A stretch of DNA of 64,000 nucleotides from Nematostella vectensis (lineage: Eukaryota; Cnidaria; Anthozoa; Actiniaria; Edwardsiidae): assembly GCF_932526225.1 (NCBI RefSeq), contig NC_064042.1, forward strand, positions 496,001-560,000, in the 5' to 3' direction. A program made the translations under genes and the position numbers. The notes beneath the pieces were generated by a model that worked only from the letters and a program-made list of their open reading frames with translations, was not told where the DNA came from and did not search any database. Of this stretch, positions 1 to 15,700 are shown one piece after another. How positions within the stretch are numbered: the stretch's first letter is position 1; every line of letters begins with the position of its first letter.

Positions 1-729
1 CCCGTTGAGGAATTGTAAAATGGCGCAAATGGATAAGAAAGGCCAAACACACAAACCAGGTTGTCCTCTCGGTAGTAAGAACCTATTGTCCTCTCGTAAT
101 AACAATCTAAAAACATTCATTATTTACGATATTCATTCAGGGCGGGTTGGACTCAGCCAGATGTATAATTATCACAGGAAATTGACTATTTCGTCGCGAA
201 CAAGTTCAAGTAAATCGTCCGTTGGTCAATTAAATTTGGAAAGAGTTTTTGCGCAAAATAAATACAATACAGATTGTACCTCCCCTAAATCCGTAAAAGC
301 CGTATTGGGCTTTAACTTTAGTTTAGTTCATTGTCAAAAGAATTCTAGAGTCGAGAATGCGTCCTACAAACACTCCGACGTTTGACAGCACCTTGAATTG
401 ACTTGTTACTTGGCAACAAGTCAATTCAAGGTCTCACCACCCCAGAAAATCAGACAGCCCGTTAAAATTCCACTTGCCTTTTACCTAACAACATTCAAAG
501 CTCGCCTTGACAACATGCTGTTGTGACGTCAAAACTTTTATTTATTTATTTACGCAAAAACTTATCGACAAAACTACTGGCATTTCACGGAGCCTATCCT
601 ATCCTCAACTGGATAGAGTAATATCTAAGATTGTCTTGGCATCACACCGTTGGCACCTTGATAGAAACTGTGGTTGACTGGGTGTCCAGTAGAGGGTAAT
701 TAAGCTGTTTTTATGCGCTTTTGTCACAG
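1..729 (+). other. Intron of the dynein heavy chain gene (no exon seen)
   Basis: No dynein-like coding segment is visible here. The next exon (730) begins in phase 2, so the preceding dynein exon lies outside the window. A 126-codon open frame at 5-385 has no recognisable domain and I treat it as chance. A fold-back at 391-431 and a short TTTA/ATTT run near 538-553 are the only other structures. Confidence 0.6.
391..431. repeat. Short perfect fold-back (inverted repeat)
   Basis: Two perfect 17-bp arms (391-407 and 415-431; CCTTGAATTGACTTGTT and its reverse complement) are separated by 7 nt. The structure could form a cruciform or hairpin. It may be a MITE remnant; no target duplication was identified. 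Confidence 0.7.
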
Positions 730-3700
730 GTTGTCTTCATTGCCCACATATTACGTGCCCAAGGATGGACCTCTGTCCACATACAGGGTTAGTGTTATAC
801 TATTGATGTACATACAGGGTTAGTGTTATACTATTGATGTACATACAGGGTTAGTGTTATACTATTGATATACATACAGGGTTAGTGTTATACTATTGAT
901 GTACATACAGGGTTAGTGTTATACTATTGATGTACATACAGGGTTAGTGTTATACTATTGATGTACATACAGGGTTAGTGTTATACTATTGATGTACATA
1001 CAGGGTTAGTGTTATACTATTGATGTACATACAGGGTTAGTGTTATACTATTGATGTACATACAGGGTTAGTGTTATACTATTGATGTACATACAGGGTT
1101 AGTGTTATACTATTGATGTACATACAGGGTTAGTGTTATACTATTGATGTACATACAGGGTTAGTGTTATACTATTGATGTACATAAAGGGTTAGTGTTA
1201 TACTATTGATGTACATACAGGGTTAGTGTTATACTATTGATGTACATACAGGGTTAGTGTTATACTATTGATGTACATACAGGGTTAGTGTTATACTATT
1301 GATGTACATACAGGGTTAGTGTTATACTATTGATGTACATACAGGGTTAGTGTTATACTATTGATGTACATACAGGGTTAGTGTTATACTATTGATGTAC
1401 ATACAGGGTTAGTGTTATACTATTGATGTACATACAGGGTTAGTGTTATACTATTGATGTACATACAGGGTTAGTGTTATACTATTGATGTACATACAGG
1501 GTTAGTGTTATACTATTGATGTACATACAGGGTTAGTGTTATTCTATTGATGTACATACAGGGTTAGTGTTATACTATTGATGTACATACAGGGTTAGTG
1601 TTATACTATTGATGTACATAAAGGGTTAGTGTTATACTATTGATGTACATACAGGGTTAGTGTTATACTATTGATGTACATACAGGATTAGTGTTATACT
1701 ATTGATATACATACAGGATTAGTGTTATACTATTGATGTACATACAGGGTTAGTGTTATACTATTGATGTACATACAGGGTTAGTGTTATACTATTGATG
1801 TACATACAGGGTTAGTGTCATACTATTGATGTACATACAGGGTTAGTGTTATACTATTGATGTACATACAGGGTTAGTGTCATACTATTGATGTACATAC
1901 AGGGTTAGTGTTATACTATTGATATACATACAGGGTTAGTGTTATACTATTGATGTACATACAGGGTTAGTGTTATACTATTGATGTACATACAGGGTTA
2001 GTGTTATACTATTGGTGTACATCCAGGGTTAGTGTTATACTATTGGTGTACATACAGGGTTAGTGTTATACTATTGGTGTACATACAGGGTTAGTGTTAT
2101 ACTATTGGTGTACATACAGGGTTAGTGTTATACTATTGATGTACATACAGGGTTAGTGTTATACTATTGATATACATACAGGGTTAGTGTTATACTATTG
2201 ATGTACATAAAGGGTTAGTGTTATACTATTGATGTACATACAGGGTTAGTGTTATACTATTGATGTACATAAAGGGTTAGTGTTATACTATTGATGTACA
2301 TACAGGGTTAGTGTTATACTATTGATGTACATACAGGGTTAGTGTTATACTATTGATGTACATAAAGGGTTAGTGTTATACTATTGATGTACATACAGGG
2401 TTAGTGTTATACTATTGATGTACATACAGGGTTAGTGTTATACTATTGATGTACATACAGGGTTAGTGTTATACTATTGATGTACAGGGTTAGTGTTATA
2501 CTATTGATATACATACAGGGTTAGTGTTATACTATTGATGTACATACAGGGTTAGTGTTATACTATTGATGTACATACAGGGTTAGTGTTATACTATTGA
2601 TGTACATACAGGGTTAGTGTTATACTATTGATGTACATACAGGGTTAGTGTTATACTATTGATGTACATACAGGGTTAGTGTTATACTATTGATGTACAT
2701 ACAGGGTTAGTGTTATTCTATTGATGTACATACAGGGTTAGTGTTATACTATTGATGTACATACAGGGTTAGTGTTATACTATTGATGTACATAAAGGGT
2801 TAGTGTTATACTATTGATGTACATACAGGGTTAGTGTTATACTATTGATGTACATACAGGGTTAGTGTTATACTATTGATGTACAGGGTTAGTGTTATAC
2901 TATTGATATACATACAGGGTTAGTGTTATACTATTGATGTACATACAGGGTTAGTGTTATACTATTGATGTACATACAGGGTTAGTGTTATACTATTGAT
3001 GTACATACAGGGTTAGTGTTATACTATTGATGTACATACAGGGTTAGTGTTATACTATTGATGTACATACAGGGTTAGTGTTATACTATTGATGTACATA
3101 CAGGGTTAGTGTTATACTATTGATGTACATACAGGGTTAGTGTTATTCTATTGATGTACATACAGGGTTAGTGTTATACTATTGATGTACATACAGGGTT
3201 AGTGTTATACTATTGATGTACATAAAGGGTTAGTGTTATACTATTGATGTACATACAGGGTTAGTGTTATACTATTGATGTACATACAGGATTAGTGTTA
3301 TACTATTGATATACATACAGGATTAGTGTTATACTATTGATGTACATACAGGGTTAGTGTTATACTATTGATGTACATACAGGGTTAGTGTTATACTATT
3401 GATGTACATAAAGGGTTAGTGTTATACTATTGATGTACATACAGGGTTAGTGTTATACTATTGATGTACATACAGGATTAGTGTTATACTATTGATATAC
3501 ATACAGGATTAGTGTTATACTATTGATATACATACAGGATTAGTGTTATACTATTGATGTACATACAGGGTTAGTGTTATACTATTGATGTACATACAGG
3601 GTTAGTGTTATACTATTGATGTACATACAGGGTTAGTGTTATACTATTGATGTACATACAGGGTTAGTGTTATACTATTGATGTACATACAGGGTTAGTG

Positions 3701-6700
3701 TTATTCTATTGATATACATACAGGGTTAGTGTTATACTATTGATGTACATACAGGGTTAGTGTGATACTATTGATGTACATACAGGGTTAGTGTTATACT
3801 ATTGATGTACATACAGGGTTAGTGTTATACTATTGATGTACAGGGTTAGTGTTATACTATTGATGTACATACAGGGTTAGTGTTATACTATTGATGTACA
3901 TACAGGGTTAGTGTTATTCTATTGATGTACATACAGGGTTAGTGTTATACTATTGATGTACATACAGGGTTAGTGTTATACTATTGATGTACATACAGGG
4001 TTAGTGTCATACTATTGATGTACATACAGGGTTAGTGTTATACTATTGATGTACATACAGGGTTAGTGTTATACTATTGATGTACATACAGGGTTAGTGT
4101 TATTCTATTGATGTACATACAGGGTTAGTGTTATACTATTGGTGTACATACAGGGTTAGTGTTATACTATTGATGTACATACAGGGTTAGTGTTATACTA
4201 TTGATATACATACAGGGTTAGTGTTATACTATTGATGTACATACAGGGTTAGTGTTATACTATTGATGTACATACAGGGTTAGTGTTATACTATTGATGT
4301 ACATACAGGGTTAGTGTTATACTATTGATGTACATACAGGGTTAGTGTTATACTATTGATGTACATACAGGGTTAGTGTGATACTATTGATGTACATACA
4401 TGGTTAGTGTCATACTATTGATGTACATACAGGGTTAGTGTCATACTATTGATGTACATACAGGGTTAGTGTCATACTATTGATGTACATACAGGGTTAG
4501 TGTTATACTATTGATGTACATACAGGGTTAGTGTCATACTATTGATGTACATACTGGGTTAGTGTTATACTATTGATGTACATACAGGGTTAGTGTTATA
4601 CTATTGATGTACATACAGGGTTAGTGTTATACTATTGATGTACATACAGGGTTAGTGTTATACTATTGATGTACATACAGGGTTAGTGTTATACTATTGA
4701 TGTACACACAGGGTTAGTGTTATACTATTGATGTACATACAGGGTTAGTGTTATACTATTGATGTACATACAGGGTTAGTGTCATACTATTGATGTACAT
4801 ACAGGGTTAGTGTTATACTATTGATGTACATACAGGGTTAGTGTTATACTATTGATGTACATACAGGGTTAGTGTTATACTATTGATGTACATACAGGGT
4901 TAGTGTTATACTATTGATGTACATACAGGGTTAGTGTTATACTATTGATGTACATACAGGGTTAGTGTTATACTATTGATGTACATACAGGGTTAGTGTT
5001 ATACTATTGATGTACATACAGGGTTAGTGTTATACTATTGATGTACATACAGGGTTAGTGTTATACTATTGATGTACATACAGGGTTAGTGTTATACTAT
5101 TGATGTACATACAGGGTTAGTGTTATTCTATTGATGTACATACAGGGTTAGTGTTATACTATTGATGTACATACAGGGTTAGTGTTATACTATTGATGTA
5201 CATACAGGGTTAGTGTTATACTATTGATGTACATACAGGGTTAGTGTTATACTATTGATATACATACAGGGTTAGTGTTATACTATTGATGTACATACAG
5301 GGTTAGTGTCATACTATTGATGTACATACAGGGTTAGTGTTATACTATTGATGTACATACAGGGTTAGTGTTATACTATTGATGTACATACAGGGTTAGT
5401 GTTATACTATTGATGTACATACAGGGTTAGTGTTATACTATTGATGTACATACAGGGTTAGTGTTATACTATTGATGTACATACAGGGTTAGTGTTATAC
5501 TATTGATGTACATAAAGGGTTAGTGTTATACTATTGATGTACACACAGGATTAGTGTTATACTATTGATGTACATACAGGGTTAGTGTGATACTATTGAT
5601 GTACATACAGGATTAGTGTTATACTATTGATGTACATACAGGGTTAGTGTTATACTATTGATGTACATACAGGGTTAGTGTGATACTATTGATGTACATA
5701 CAGGATTAGTGTTATACTATTGATGTACATACAGGGTTAGTGTGATACTATTGATGTACATACAGGGTTAGTGTGATACTATTGATGTACATACAGGATT
5801 AGTGTTATACTATTGATGTACATACAGGGTTAGTGTGATACTATTGATGTACATACAGGGTTAGTGTTATACTATTGATGTACATACAGGGTTAGTGTTA
5901 TACTATTGATGTACATACAGGGTTAGTGTTATACTATTGATGTACATAAAGGGTTAGTGTTATACTATTGATGTACACACAGGGTTAGTGTTATACTATT
6001 GATGTACATACAGGGTTAGTGTCATACTATTGATGTACATACAGGGTTAGTGTTATACTATTGATGTACATACAGGGTTAGTGTTATACTATTGATGTAC
6101 ATACAGGGTTAGTGTTATACTATTGATGTACATACAGGGTTAGTGTTATACTATTGATGTACATACAGGGTTAGTGTTATACTATTGATGTACATACAGG
6201 GTTAGTGTGATACTATTGATGTACATACAGGATTAGTGTTATACTATTGATGTACATACAGGGTTAGTGTGATACTATTGATGTACATACAGGATTAGTG
6301 TTATACTATTGATGTACATACAGGGTTAGTGTGATACTATTGATGTACATACAGGGTTAGTGTTATACTATTGATGTACATACAGGGTTAGTGTTATACT
6401 ATTGATGTACATACAGGGTTAGTGTTATACTATTGATGTACATAAAGGGTTAGTGTTATACTATTGATGTACACACAGGGTTAGTGTTATACTATTGATG
6501 TACATACAGGGTTAGTGTTATACTATTGATGTACATACAGGGTTAGTGTCATACTATTGATGTACATACAGGGTTAGTGTTATACTATTGATGTACATAC
6601 AGGGTTAGTGTGATACTATTGATGTACATACAGGGTTAGTGTTATACTATTGATGTACATACAGGGTTAGTGTTATACTATTGATGTACATACAGGGTTA

Positions 6701-9700
6701 GTGTTATACTATTGATGTACATACAGGGTTAGTGTTATACTATTGATGTACAGGGTTAGTGTTATACTATTGATATACATACAGGGTTAGTGTTATACTA
6801 TTGATGTACAGGGTTAGTGTTATACTATTGATGTACATACAGTGTTAGTGTTATACTATTGATGTACACACAGGGTTAGTGTTATTCTATTGATGTACAT
6901 ACAGGGTTAGTGTTATACTATTGATGTACATACAGGGTTAGTGTTATACTATTGATGTACATACAGGGTTAGTGTTATACTATTGATGTACATACAGGGT
7001 TAGTGTTATACTATTGATGTACATACAGGGTTAGTGTTATTCTATTGATGTACATACAGGGTTAGTGTTATACTATTGATGTACATACAGGGTTAGTGTT
7101 ATACTATTGATGTACATACAGGGTTAGTGTTATACTATTGATGTACATACAGGGTTAGTGTTATACTATTGATGTACATACAGGGTTAGTGTTATACTAT
7201 TGATGTACATACAGGGTTAGTGTTATACTATTGATGTACATACAGGGTTAGTGTTATACTATTGATGTACATACAGGGTTAGTGTGATACTATTGATGTA
7301 CATACAGGATTAGTGTTATACTATTGATGTACATACAGGGTTAGTGTCATACTATTGATGTACATACAGGGTTAGTGTTATACTATTGATGTACATACAG
7401 GGTTAGTGTTATACTATTGATGTACATACAGGGTTAGTGTTATACTATTGATGTACATACAGGGTTAGTGTTATACTATTGATGTACATACAGGGTTAGT
7501 GTTATACTATTGATGTACATACAGGGTTAGTGTTATACTATTGATGTACATAAAGGGTTAGTGTTATACTATTGATGTACACACAGGATTAGTGTTATAC
7601 TATTGATGTACATACAGGGTTAGTGTGATACTATTGATGTACATACAGGATTAGTGTTATACTATTGATGTACATACAGGGTTAGTGTTATACTATTGAT
7701 GTACATACAGGGTTAGTGTGATACTATTGATGTACATACAGGATTAGTGTTATACTATTGATGTACATACAGGGTTAGTGTGATACTATTGATGTACATA
7801 CAGGGTTAGTGTGATACTATTGATGTACATACAGGATTAGTGTTATACTATTGATGTACATACAGGGTTAGTGTGATACTATTGATGTACATACAGGGTT
7901 AGTGTTATACTATTGATGTACATACAGGGTTAGTGTTATACTATTGATGTACATACAGGGTTAGTGTTATACTATTGATGTACATAAAGGGTTAGTGTTA
8001 TACTATTGATGTACACACAGGGTTAGTGTTATACTATTGATGTACATACAGGGTTAGTGTCATACTATTGATGTACATACAGGGTTAGTGTTATACTATT
8101 GATGTACATACAGGGTTAGTGTTATACTATTGATGTACATACAGGGTTAGTGTTATACTATTGATGTACATACAGGGTTAGTGTTATACTATTGATGTAC
8201 ATACAGGGTTAGTGTTATACTATTGATGTACATACAGGGTTAGTGTGATACTATTGATGTACATACAGGATTAGTGTTATACTATTGATGTACATACAGG
8301 GTTAGTGTGATACTATTGATGTACATACAGGATTAGTGTTATACTATTGATGTACATACAGGGTTAGTGTGATACTATTGATGTACATACAGGGTTAGTG
8401 TTATACTATTGATGTACATACAGGGTTAGTGTTATACTATTGATGTACATACAGGGTTAGTGTTATACTATTGATGTACATAAAGGGTTAGTGTTATACT
8501 ATTGATGTACACACAGGGTTAGTGTTATACTATTGATGTACATACAGGGTTAGTGTTATACTATTGATGTACATACAGGGTTAGTGTCATACTATTGATG
8601 TACATACAGGGTTAGTGTTATACTATTGATGTACATACAGGGTTAGTGTGATACTATTGATGTACATACAGGGTTAGTGTTATACTATTGATGTACATAC
8701 AGGGTTAGTGTTATACTATTGATGTACATACAGGGTTAGTGTTATACTATTGATGTACATACAGGGTTAGTGTTATACTATTGATGTACAGGGTTAGTGT
8801 TATACTATTGATATACATACAGGGTTAGTGTTATACTATTGATGTACAGGGTTAGTGTTATACTATTGATGTACATACAGTGTTAGTGTTATACTATTGA
8901 TGTACACACAGGGTTAGTGTTATTCTATTGATGTACATACAGGGTTAGTGTTATACTATTGATGTACATACAGGGTTAGTGTTATACTATTGATGTACAT
9001 ACAGGGTTAGTGTTATACTATTGATGTACATACAGGGTTAGTGTTATACTATTGATGTACATACAGGGTTAGTGTTATTCTATTGATGTACATACAGGGT
9101 TAGTGTTATACTATTGATGTACATACAGGGTTAGTGTTATACTATTGATGTACATACAGGGTTAGTGTTATACTATTGATGTACATACAGGGTTAGTGTT
9201 ATACTATTGATGTACATACAGGGTTAGTGTTATACTATTGATGTACATACAGGGTTAGTGTTATACTATTGATGTACATACAGGGTTAGTGTTATACTAT
9301 TGATGTACATACAGGGTTAGTGTGATACTATTGATGTACATACAGGATTAGTGTTATACTATTGATGTACATACAGGGTTAGTGTGATACTATTGATGTA
9401 CATACAGGATTAGTGTTATACTATTGATGTACATACAGGGTTAGTGTGATACTATTGATGTACATACAGGGTTAGTGTTATACTATTGATGTACATACAG
9501 GGTTAGTGTTATTCTATTGATGTACATACAGGGTTAGTGTTATACTATTGATGTACATACAGGATTAGTGTTATACTATTGATGTACATACAGGGTTAGT
9601 GTTATACTATTGATGTACATACAGGGTTAGTGTTATACAATTGATGTACATACAGGGTTAGTGTTATACAATTGATGTACATACAGGGTTAGTGTTATAC

Positions 9701-12700
9701 TATTGATGTACATACAGGGTTAGTGTTATACTATTGATGTACATACAGGGTTAGTGTTATTCTATTGATGTACATACAGGGTTAGTGTTATACTATTGGT
9801 GTACATACAGGGTTAGTGTTATACTATTGATGTACATACAGGGTTAGTGTTATACTATTGATGTACATACAGGGTTAGTGTTATTCTATTGATGTACATA
9901 CAGGGTTAGTGTTATACTATTGGTGTACATACAGGGTTAGTGTTATACTATTGATGTACATACAGGGTTAGTGTTATACTATTGATATACATACAGGGTT
10001 AGTGTTATACTATTGATGTACATACAGGGTTAGTGTTATACTATTGATGTACATACAGGGTTAGTGTTATACTATTGATGTACATACAGGGTTAGTGTTA
10101 TACTATTGATGTACATACAGGGTTAGTGTTATACTATTGATGTACATACAGGGTTAGTGTGATACTATTGATGTACATACATGGTTAGTGTCATACTATT
10201 GATGTACATACAGGGTTAGTGTCATACTATTGATGTACATACAGGGTTAGTGTCATACTATTGATGTACATACAGGGTTAGTGTCATACTATTGATGTAC
10301 ATACAGGGTTAGTGTCATACTATTGATGTACATACAGGGTTAGTGTTATACTATTGATGTACATACAGGGTTAGTGTCATACTATTGATGTACATACTGG
10401 GTTAGTGTTATACTATTGATGTACATACAGGGTTAGTGTTATACTATTGATGTACATACAGGGTTAGTGTTATACTATTGATGTACATACAGGGTTAGTG
10501 TTATACTATTGATGTACATACAGGGTTAGTGTTATACTATTGATGTACACACAGGGTTAGTGTTATACTATTGATGTACATACAGGGTTAGTGTTATACT
10601 ATTGATGTACATACAGGGTTAGTGTCATACTATTGATGTACATACAGGGTTAGTGTTATACTATTGATGTACATACAGGGTTAGTGTTATACTATTGATG
10701 TACATACAGGGTTAGTGTTATACTATTGATGTACATACAGGGTTAGTGTTATACTATTGATGTACATACAGGGTTAGTGTTATACTATTGATGTACATAC
10801 AGGGTTAGTGTTATACTATTGATGTACATACAGGGTTAGTGTTATACTATTGATGTACATACAGGGTTAGTGTTATACTATTGATGTACATACAGGGTTA
10901 GTGTTATACTATTGATGTACATACAGGGTTAGTGTTATACTATTGATGTACATACAGGGTTAGTGTTATTCTATTGATGTACATACAGGGTTAGTGTTAT
11001 ACTATTGATGTACATACAGGGTTAGTGTTATACTATTGATGTACATACAGGGTTAGTGTTATACTATTGATGTACATACAGGGTTAGTGTTATACTATTG
11101 ATATACATACAGGGTTAGTGTTATACTATTGATGTACATACAGGGTTAGTGTCATACTATTGATGTACATACAGGGTTAGTGTTATACTATTGATGTACA
11201 TACAGGGTTAGTGTTATACTATTGATGTACATACAGGGTTAGTGTTATACTATTGATGTACATACAGGGTTAGTGTTATACTATTGATGTACATACAGGG
11301 TTAGTGTTATACTATTGATGTACATACAGGGTTAGTGTTATACTATTGATGTACATAAAGGGTTAGTGTTATACTATTGATGTACACACAGGATTAGTGT
11401 TATACTATTGATGTACATACAGGGTTAGTGTGATACTATTGATGTACATACAGGATTAGTGTTATACTATTGATGTACATACAGGGTTAGTGTTATACTA
11501 TTGATGTACATACAGGGTTAGTGTGATACTATTGATGTACATACAGGATTAGTGTTATACTATTGATGTACATACAGGGTTAGTGTGATACTATTGATGT
11601 ACATACAGGGTTAGTGTGATACTATTGATGTACATACAGGATTAGTGTTATACTATTGATGTACATACAGGGTTAGTGTGATACTATTGATGTACATACA
11701 GGGTTAGTGTTATACTATTGATGTACATACAGGGTTAGTGTTATACTATTGATGTACATACAGGGTTAGTGTTATACTATTGATGTACATAAAGGGTTAG
11801 TGTTATACTATTGATGTACACACAGGGTTAGTGTTATACTATTGATGTACATACAGGGTTAGTGTCATACTATTGATGTACATACAGGGTTAGTGTTATA
11901 CTATTGATGTACATACAGGGTTAGTGTTATACTATTGATGTACATACAGGGTTAGTGTTATACTATTGATGTACATACAGGGTTAGTGTTATACTATTGA
12001 TGTACATACAGGGTTAGTGTTATACTATTGATGTACATACAGGGTTAGTGTGATACTATTGATGTACATACAGGATTAGTGTTATACTATTGATGTACAT
12101 ACAGGGTTAGTGTGATACTATTGATGTACATACAGGATTAGTGTTATACTATTGATGTACATACAGGGTTAGTGTGATACTATTGATGTACATACAGGGT
12201 TAGTGTTATACTATTGATGTACATACAGGGTTAGTGTTATACTATTGATGTACATACAGGGTTAGTGTTATACTATTGATGTACATAAAGGGTTAGTGTT
12301 ATACTATTGATGTACACACAGGGTTAGTGTTATACTATTGATGTACATACAGGGTTAGTGTTATACTATTGATGTACATACAGGGTTAGTGTCATACTAT
12401 TGATGTACATACAGGGTTAGTGTTATACTATTGATGTACATACAGGGTTAGTGTTATACTATTGATGTACATACAGGGTTAGTGTTATACTATTGATGTA
12501 CATACAGGGTTAGTGTTATACTATTGATGTACATACAGGGTTAGTGTTATACTATTGATGTACATACAGGGTTAGTGTTATACTATTGATGTACATACAG
12601 GGTTAGTGTTATACTATTGATGTACATACAGGGTTAGTGTGATACTATTGATGTACATACAGGGTTAGTGTTATTCTATTGATGTACATACAGGGTTAGT

Positions 12701-15700
12701 GTTATACTATTGATGTACATACAGGGTTAGTGTTATACTATTGATGTACATACAGGGTTAGTGTTATACTATTGATGTACATACAGGGTTAGTGTTATAC
12801 TATTGATGTACATACAGGGTTAGTGTTATACTATTGATGTACATACAGGGTTAGTGTTATACTATTGATGTACATACAGGGTTAGTGTTATACTATTGAT
12901 GTACATACAGGGTTAGTGTCATACTATTGATGTACATACTGGGTTAGTGTTATACTATTGATGTACATACAGGGTTAGTGTTATACTGTTGATGTACATA
13001 CAGGGTTAGTGTTATACTATTGATGTACATACAGGGTTAGTGTTATACTATTGATGTACATACAGGGTTAGTGTTATACTATTGATGTACATACAGGGTT
13101 AGTGTTATACTATTGATGTACATACAGGGTAAGTGTTATGATATACATACAGGGTTAGTGTTATACTATTGATGTACATACAGGGTTAGTGTTATACTAT
13201 TGATGTACATACAGGGTTAGTGTTATACTATTGATGTACATACAGGGTTAGTGTTATACTATTGATGTACATAAAGGGTTAGTGTTATACTATTGATGTA
13301 CACACAGGATTAGTGTTATACTATTGATGTACATACAGGGTTAGTGTGATACTATTGATGTACATACAGGATTAGTGTTATACTATTGATGTACATACAG
13401 GGTTAGTGTTATACTATTGATGTACATACAGGGTTAGTGTGATACTATTGATGTACATACAGGATTAGTGTTATACTATTGATGTACATACAGGGTTAGT
13501 GTGATACTATTGATGTACATACAGGATTAGTGTTATACTATTGATGTACATACAGGGTTAGTGTGATACTATTGATGTACATACAGGATTAGTGTTATAC
13601 TATTGATGTACATACAGGGTTAGTGTTATACTATTGATGTACATACAGGATTAGTGTTATACTATTGATGTACATACAGGGTTAGTGTGATACTATTGAT
13701 GTACATACAGGGTTAGTGTTATACTATTGATGTACATACAGGATTAGTGTTATACTATTGATGTACATACAGGGTTAGTGTTATACTATTGATGTACATA
13801 CAGGGTTAGTGTTATACTATTGATGTACATACAGGGTTAGTGTTATACTATTGATGTACATACAGGGTTAGTGTTATACTATTGATGTACATACAGGGTT
13901 AGTGTTATACTATTGATGTACATACAGGATTAGTGTTATACTATTGATGTACATACAGGGTTAGTGTTATACTATTGATGTACATACAGGATTAGTGTTA
14001 TACTATTGATGTACATACAGGGTTAGTGTTATACTATTGATGTACATACAGGGTTAGTGTCATACTATTGATGTACATACAGGGTTAGTGTTATACTATT
14101 GATGTACATACAGGGTTAGTGTTATACTATTGATGTACATACAGGGTTAGTGTGATACTATTGATATACATACAGGGTTAGTGTTATACTATTGATGTAC
14201 ATACAGGGTTAGTGTTATACTATTGATGTACATACAGGGTTAGTGTTATACTATTGATGTACATACAGGGTTAGTGTCATACTATTGATGTACATACAGG
14301 GTTAGTGTTATACTATTGATGTACATACAGGGTTAGTGTTATACTATTGATGTACATACAGGGTTAGTGTTATACTATTGATGTACATACAGGGTTAGTG
14401 TGATACTATTGATGTACATACAGGGTTAGTGTTATACTATTGATGTACATACAGGGTTAGTGTTATACTATTGATGTACATACAGGGTTAGTGTTATACT
14501 ATTGATGTACATACAGGGTTAGTGTTATACTATTGTTTTGCCACAGGAGTATATTAGCATGCTACCCAATGTGGACCACCCCGAGGCTTTCGGTCAGCAT
14601 CCCAACGCAGACATTGCCAGTCAGATCATCGAAACGAGGTGCGTTACTCAGTCTCGCATCATCATTTGCGTCTCCCTGCCAGGGTGAAATACCTGCACTG
14701 ATTGTTATGGTCTTTGTTGGTGTTCGTTGAAATGTTGATGTTTGTTACAGGACGCTGTTTGACACGTTGTTGTCACTTCAGCCACAAGTGTCAACAGGTG
14801 GACAAGGTGAAAGCAGAGAGGAGAAGGTAACTAACCTTTGTCTTACGACCTTAACCCCTTCTGAGCCTTACCCCTATTCGCTTGTCACAGCTCTCTCATC
14901 CAGTCTGTGAATGACATGTTTCATAATCATGTAGGTGCTAGAGCTTGCTGCTGATGTCCTCAAGAAAATACCTGAAGAGATCGACTATGAACAGACAGCC
15001 AAGATCATGTCAGAAGACCCCTCCCCTCTCAATGTTGTGTTGCTTCAAGAGGTGTGTTGCAGCTACGTTGTGTACTGCAATTTTCAATATTGTGCAAACT
15101 CTTGTCAACAATTTTTAACTGCTTTCTGGTTTCCTTCACTCCAACATATGAATTACGTTTGGTTGTTTGTTATACCAGATAGAATAGACAAAATCCATGC
15201 TAAAGATTTGGTTGTTTGTTATACCAGATAGAATAGACAAAATCCATGCTAAAGATATACAAGATAGAATAGACAAAATCCATTCTAAAGATATACCAGA
15301 AAGAACAGACGAAATCCATGCATCTGTTTCTGGCCTCTTTTATAGCGATTTTCTGCCATCATATATTATTGCTGCTCTTAGTGGGTTCAGGGTAGCACTG
15401 TTGTTTTTAGTTCTAAATTCTGTGGTATTTGCCATAGATTGAGGGTTATATTTTCCCTGTTTGCCTTATTATTACTATCATTATTATAGGGTGTGATAAT
15501 GTCCTCCTTTGCATTATTATTGCTTTTTTTATTATTATAATCATTATCATAGATTGAGCGTTATAATGCACTCCTTCGCCTGATGAAGAGGTCCCTGATA
15601 GACCTAGAGCGTGGAATCAAGGGCTTAGTGGTCATGTCCTCTGACTTGGAGGAGACCTTCAACTGCATCTTTGATGCCAGGGTCCCCTCCCTATGGGGCA

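Noticed and set aside
5-385. 126-codon frame at the window start
   Set aside because: No domain, no match to dynein, lies in an intron by phase, and lacks coding-like composition.
779-14535. CRISPR-like array
   Set aside because: There are no unique spacers; the unit is contiguous head-to-tail, and the context is a eukaryotic intron.
779-14535. Telomeric or interstitial telomere repeat, because of the recurrent GGGTTAG
   Set aside because: GGGTTAG matches the telomere hexamer by chance, but it occurs once per 31-bp unit with no tandem TTAGGG run, and it is explained by exon end plus donor.
14533-14730. Open frame covering the dynein exon after the array
   Set aside because: It is in a different frame from the dynein exon 14547-14638 and is a shadow.
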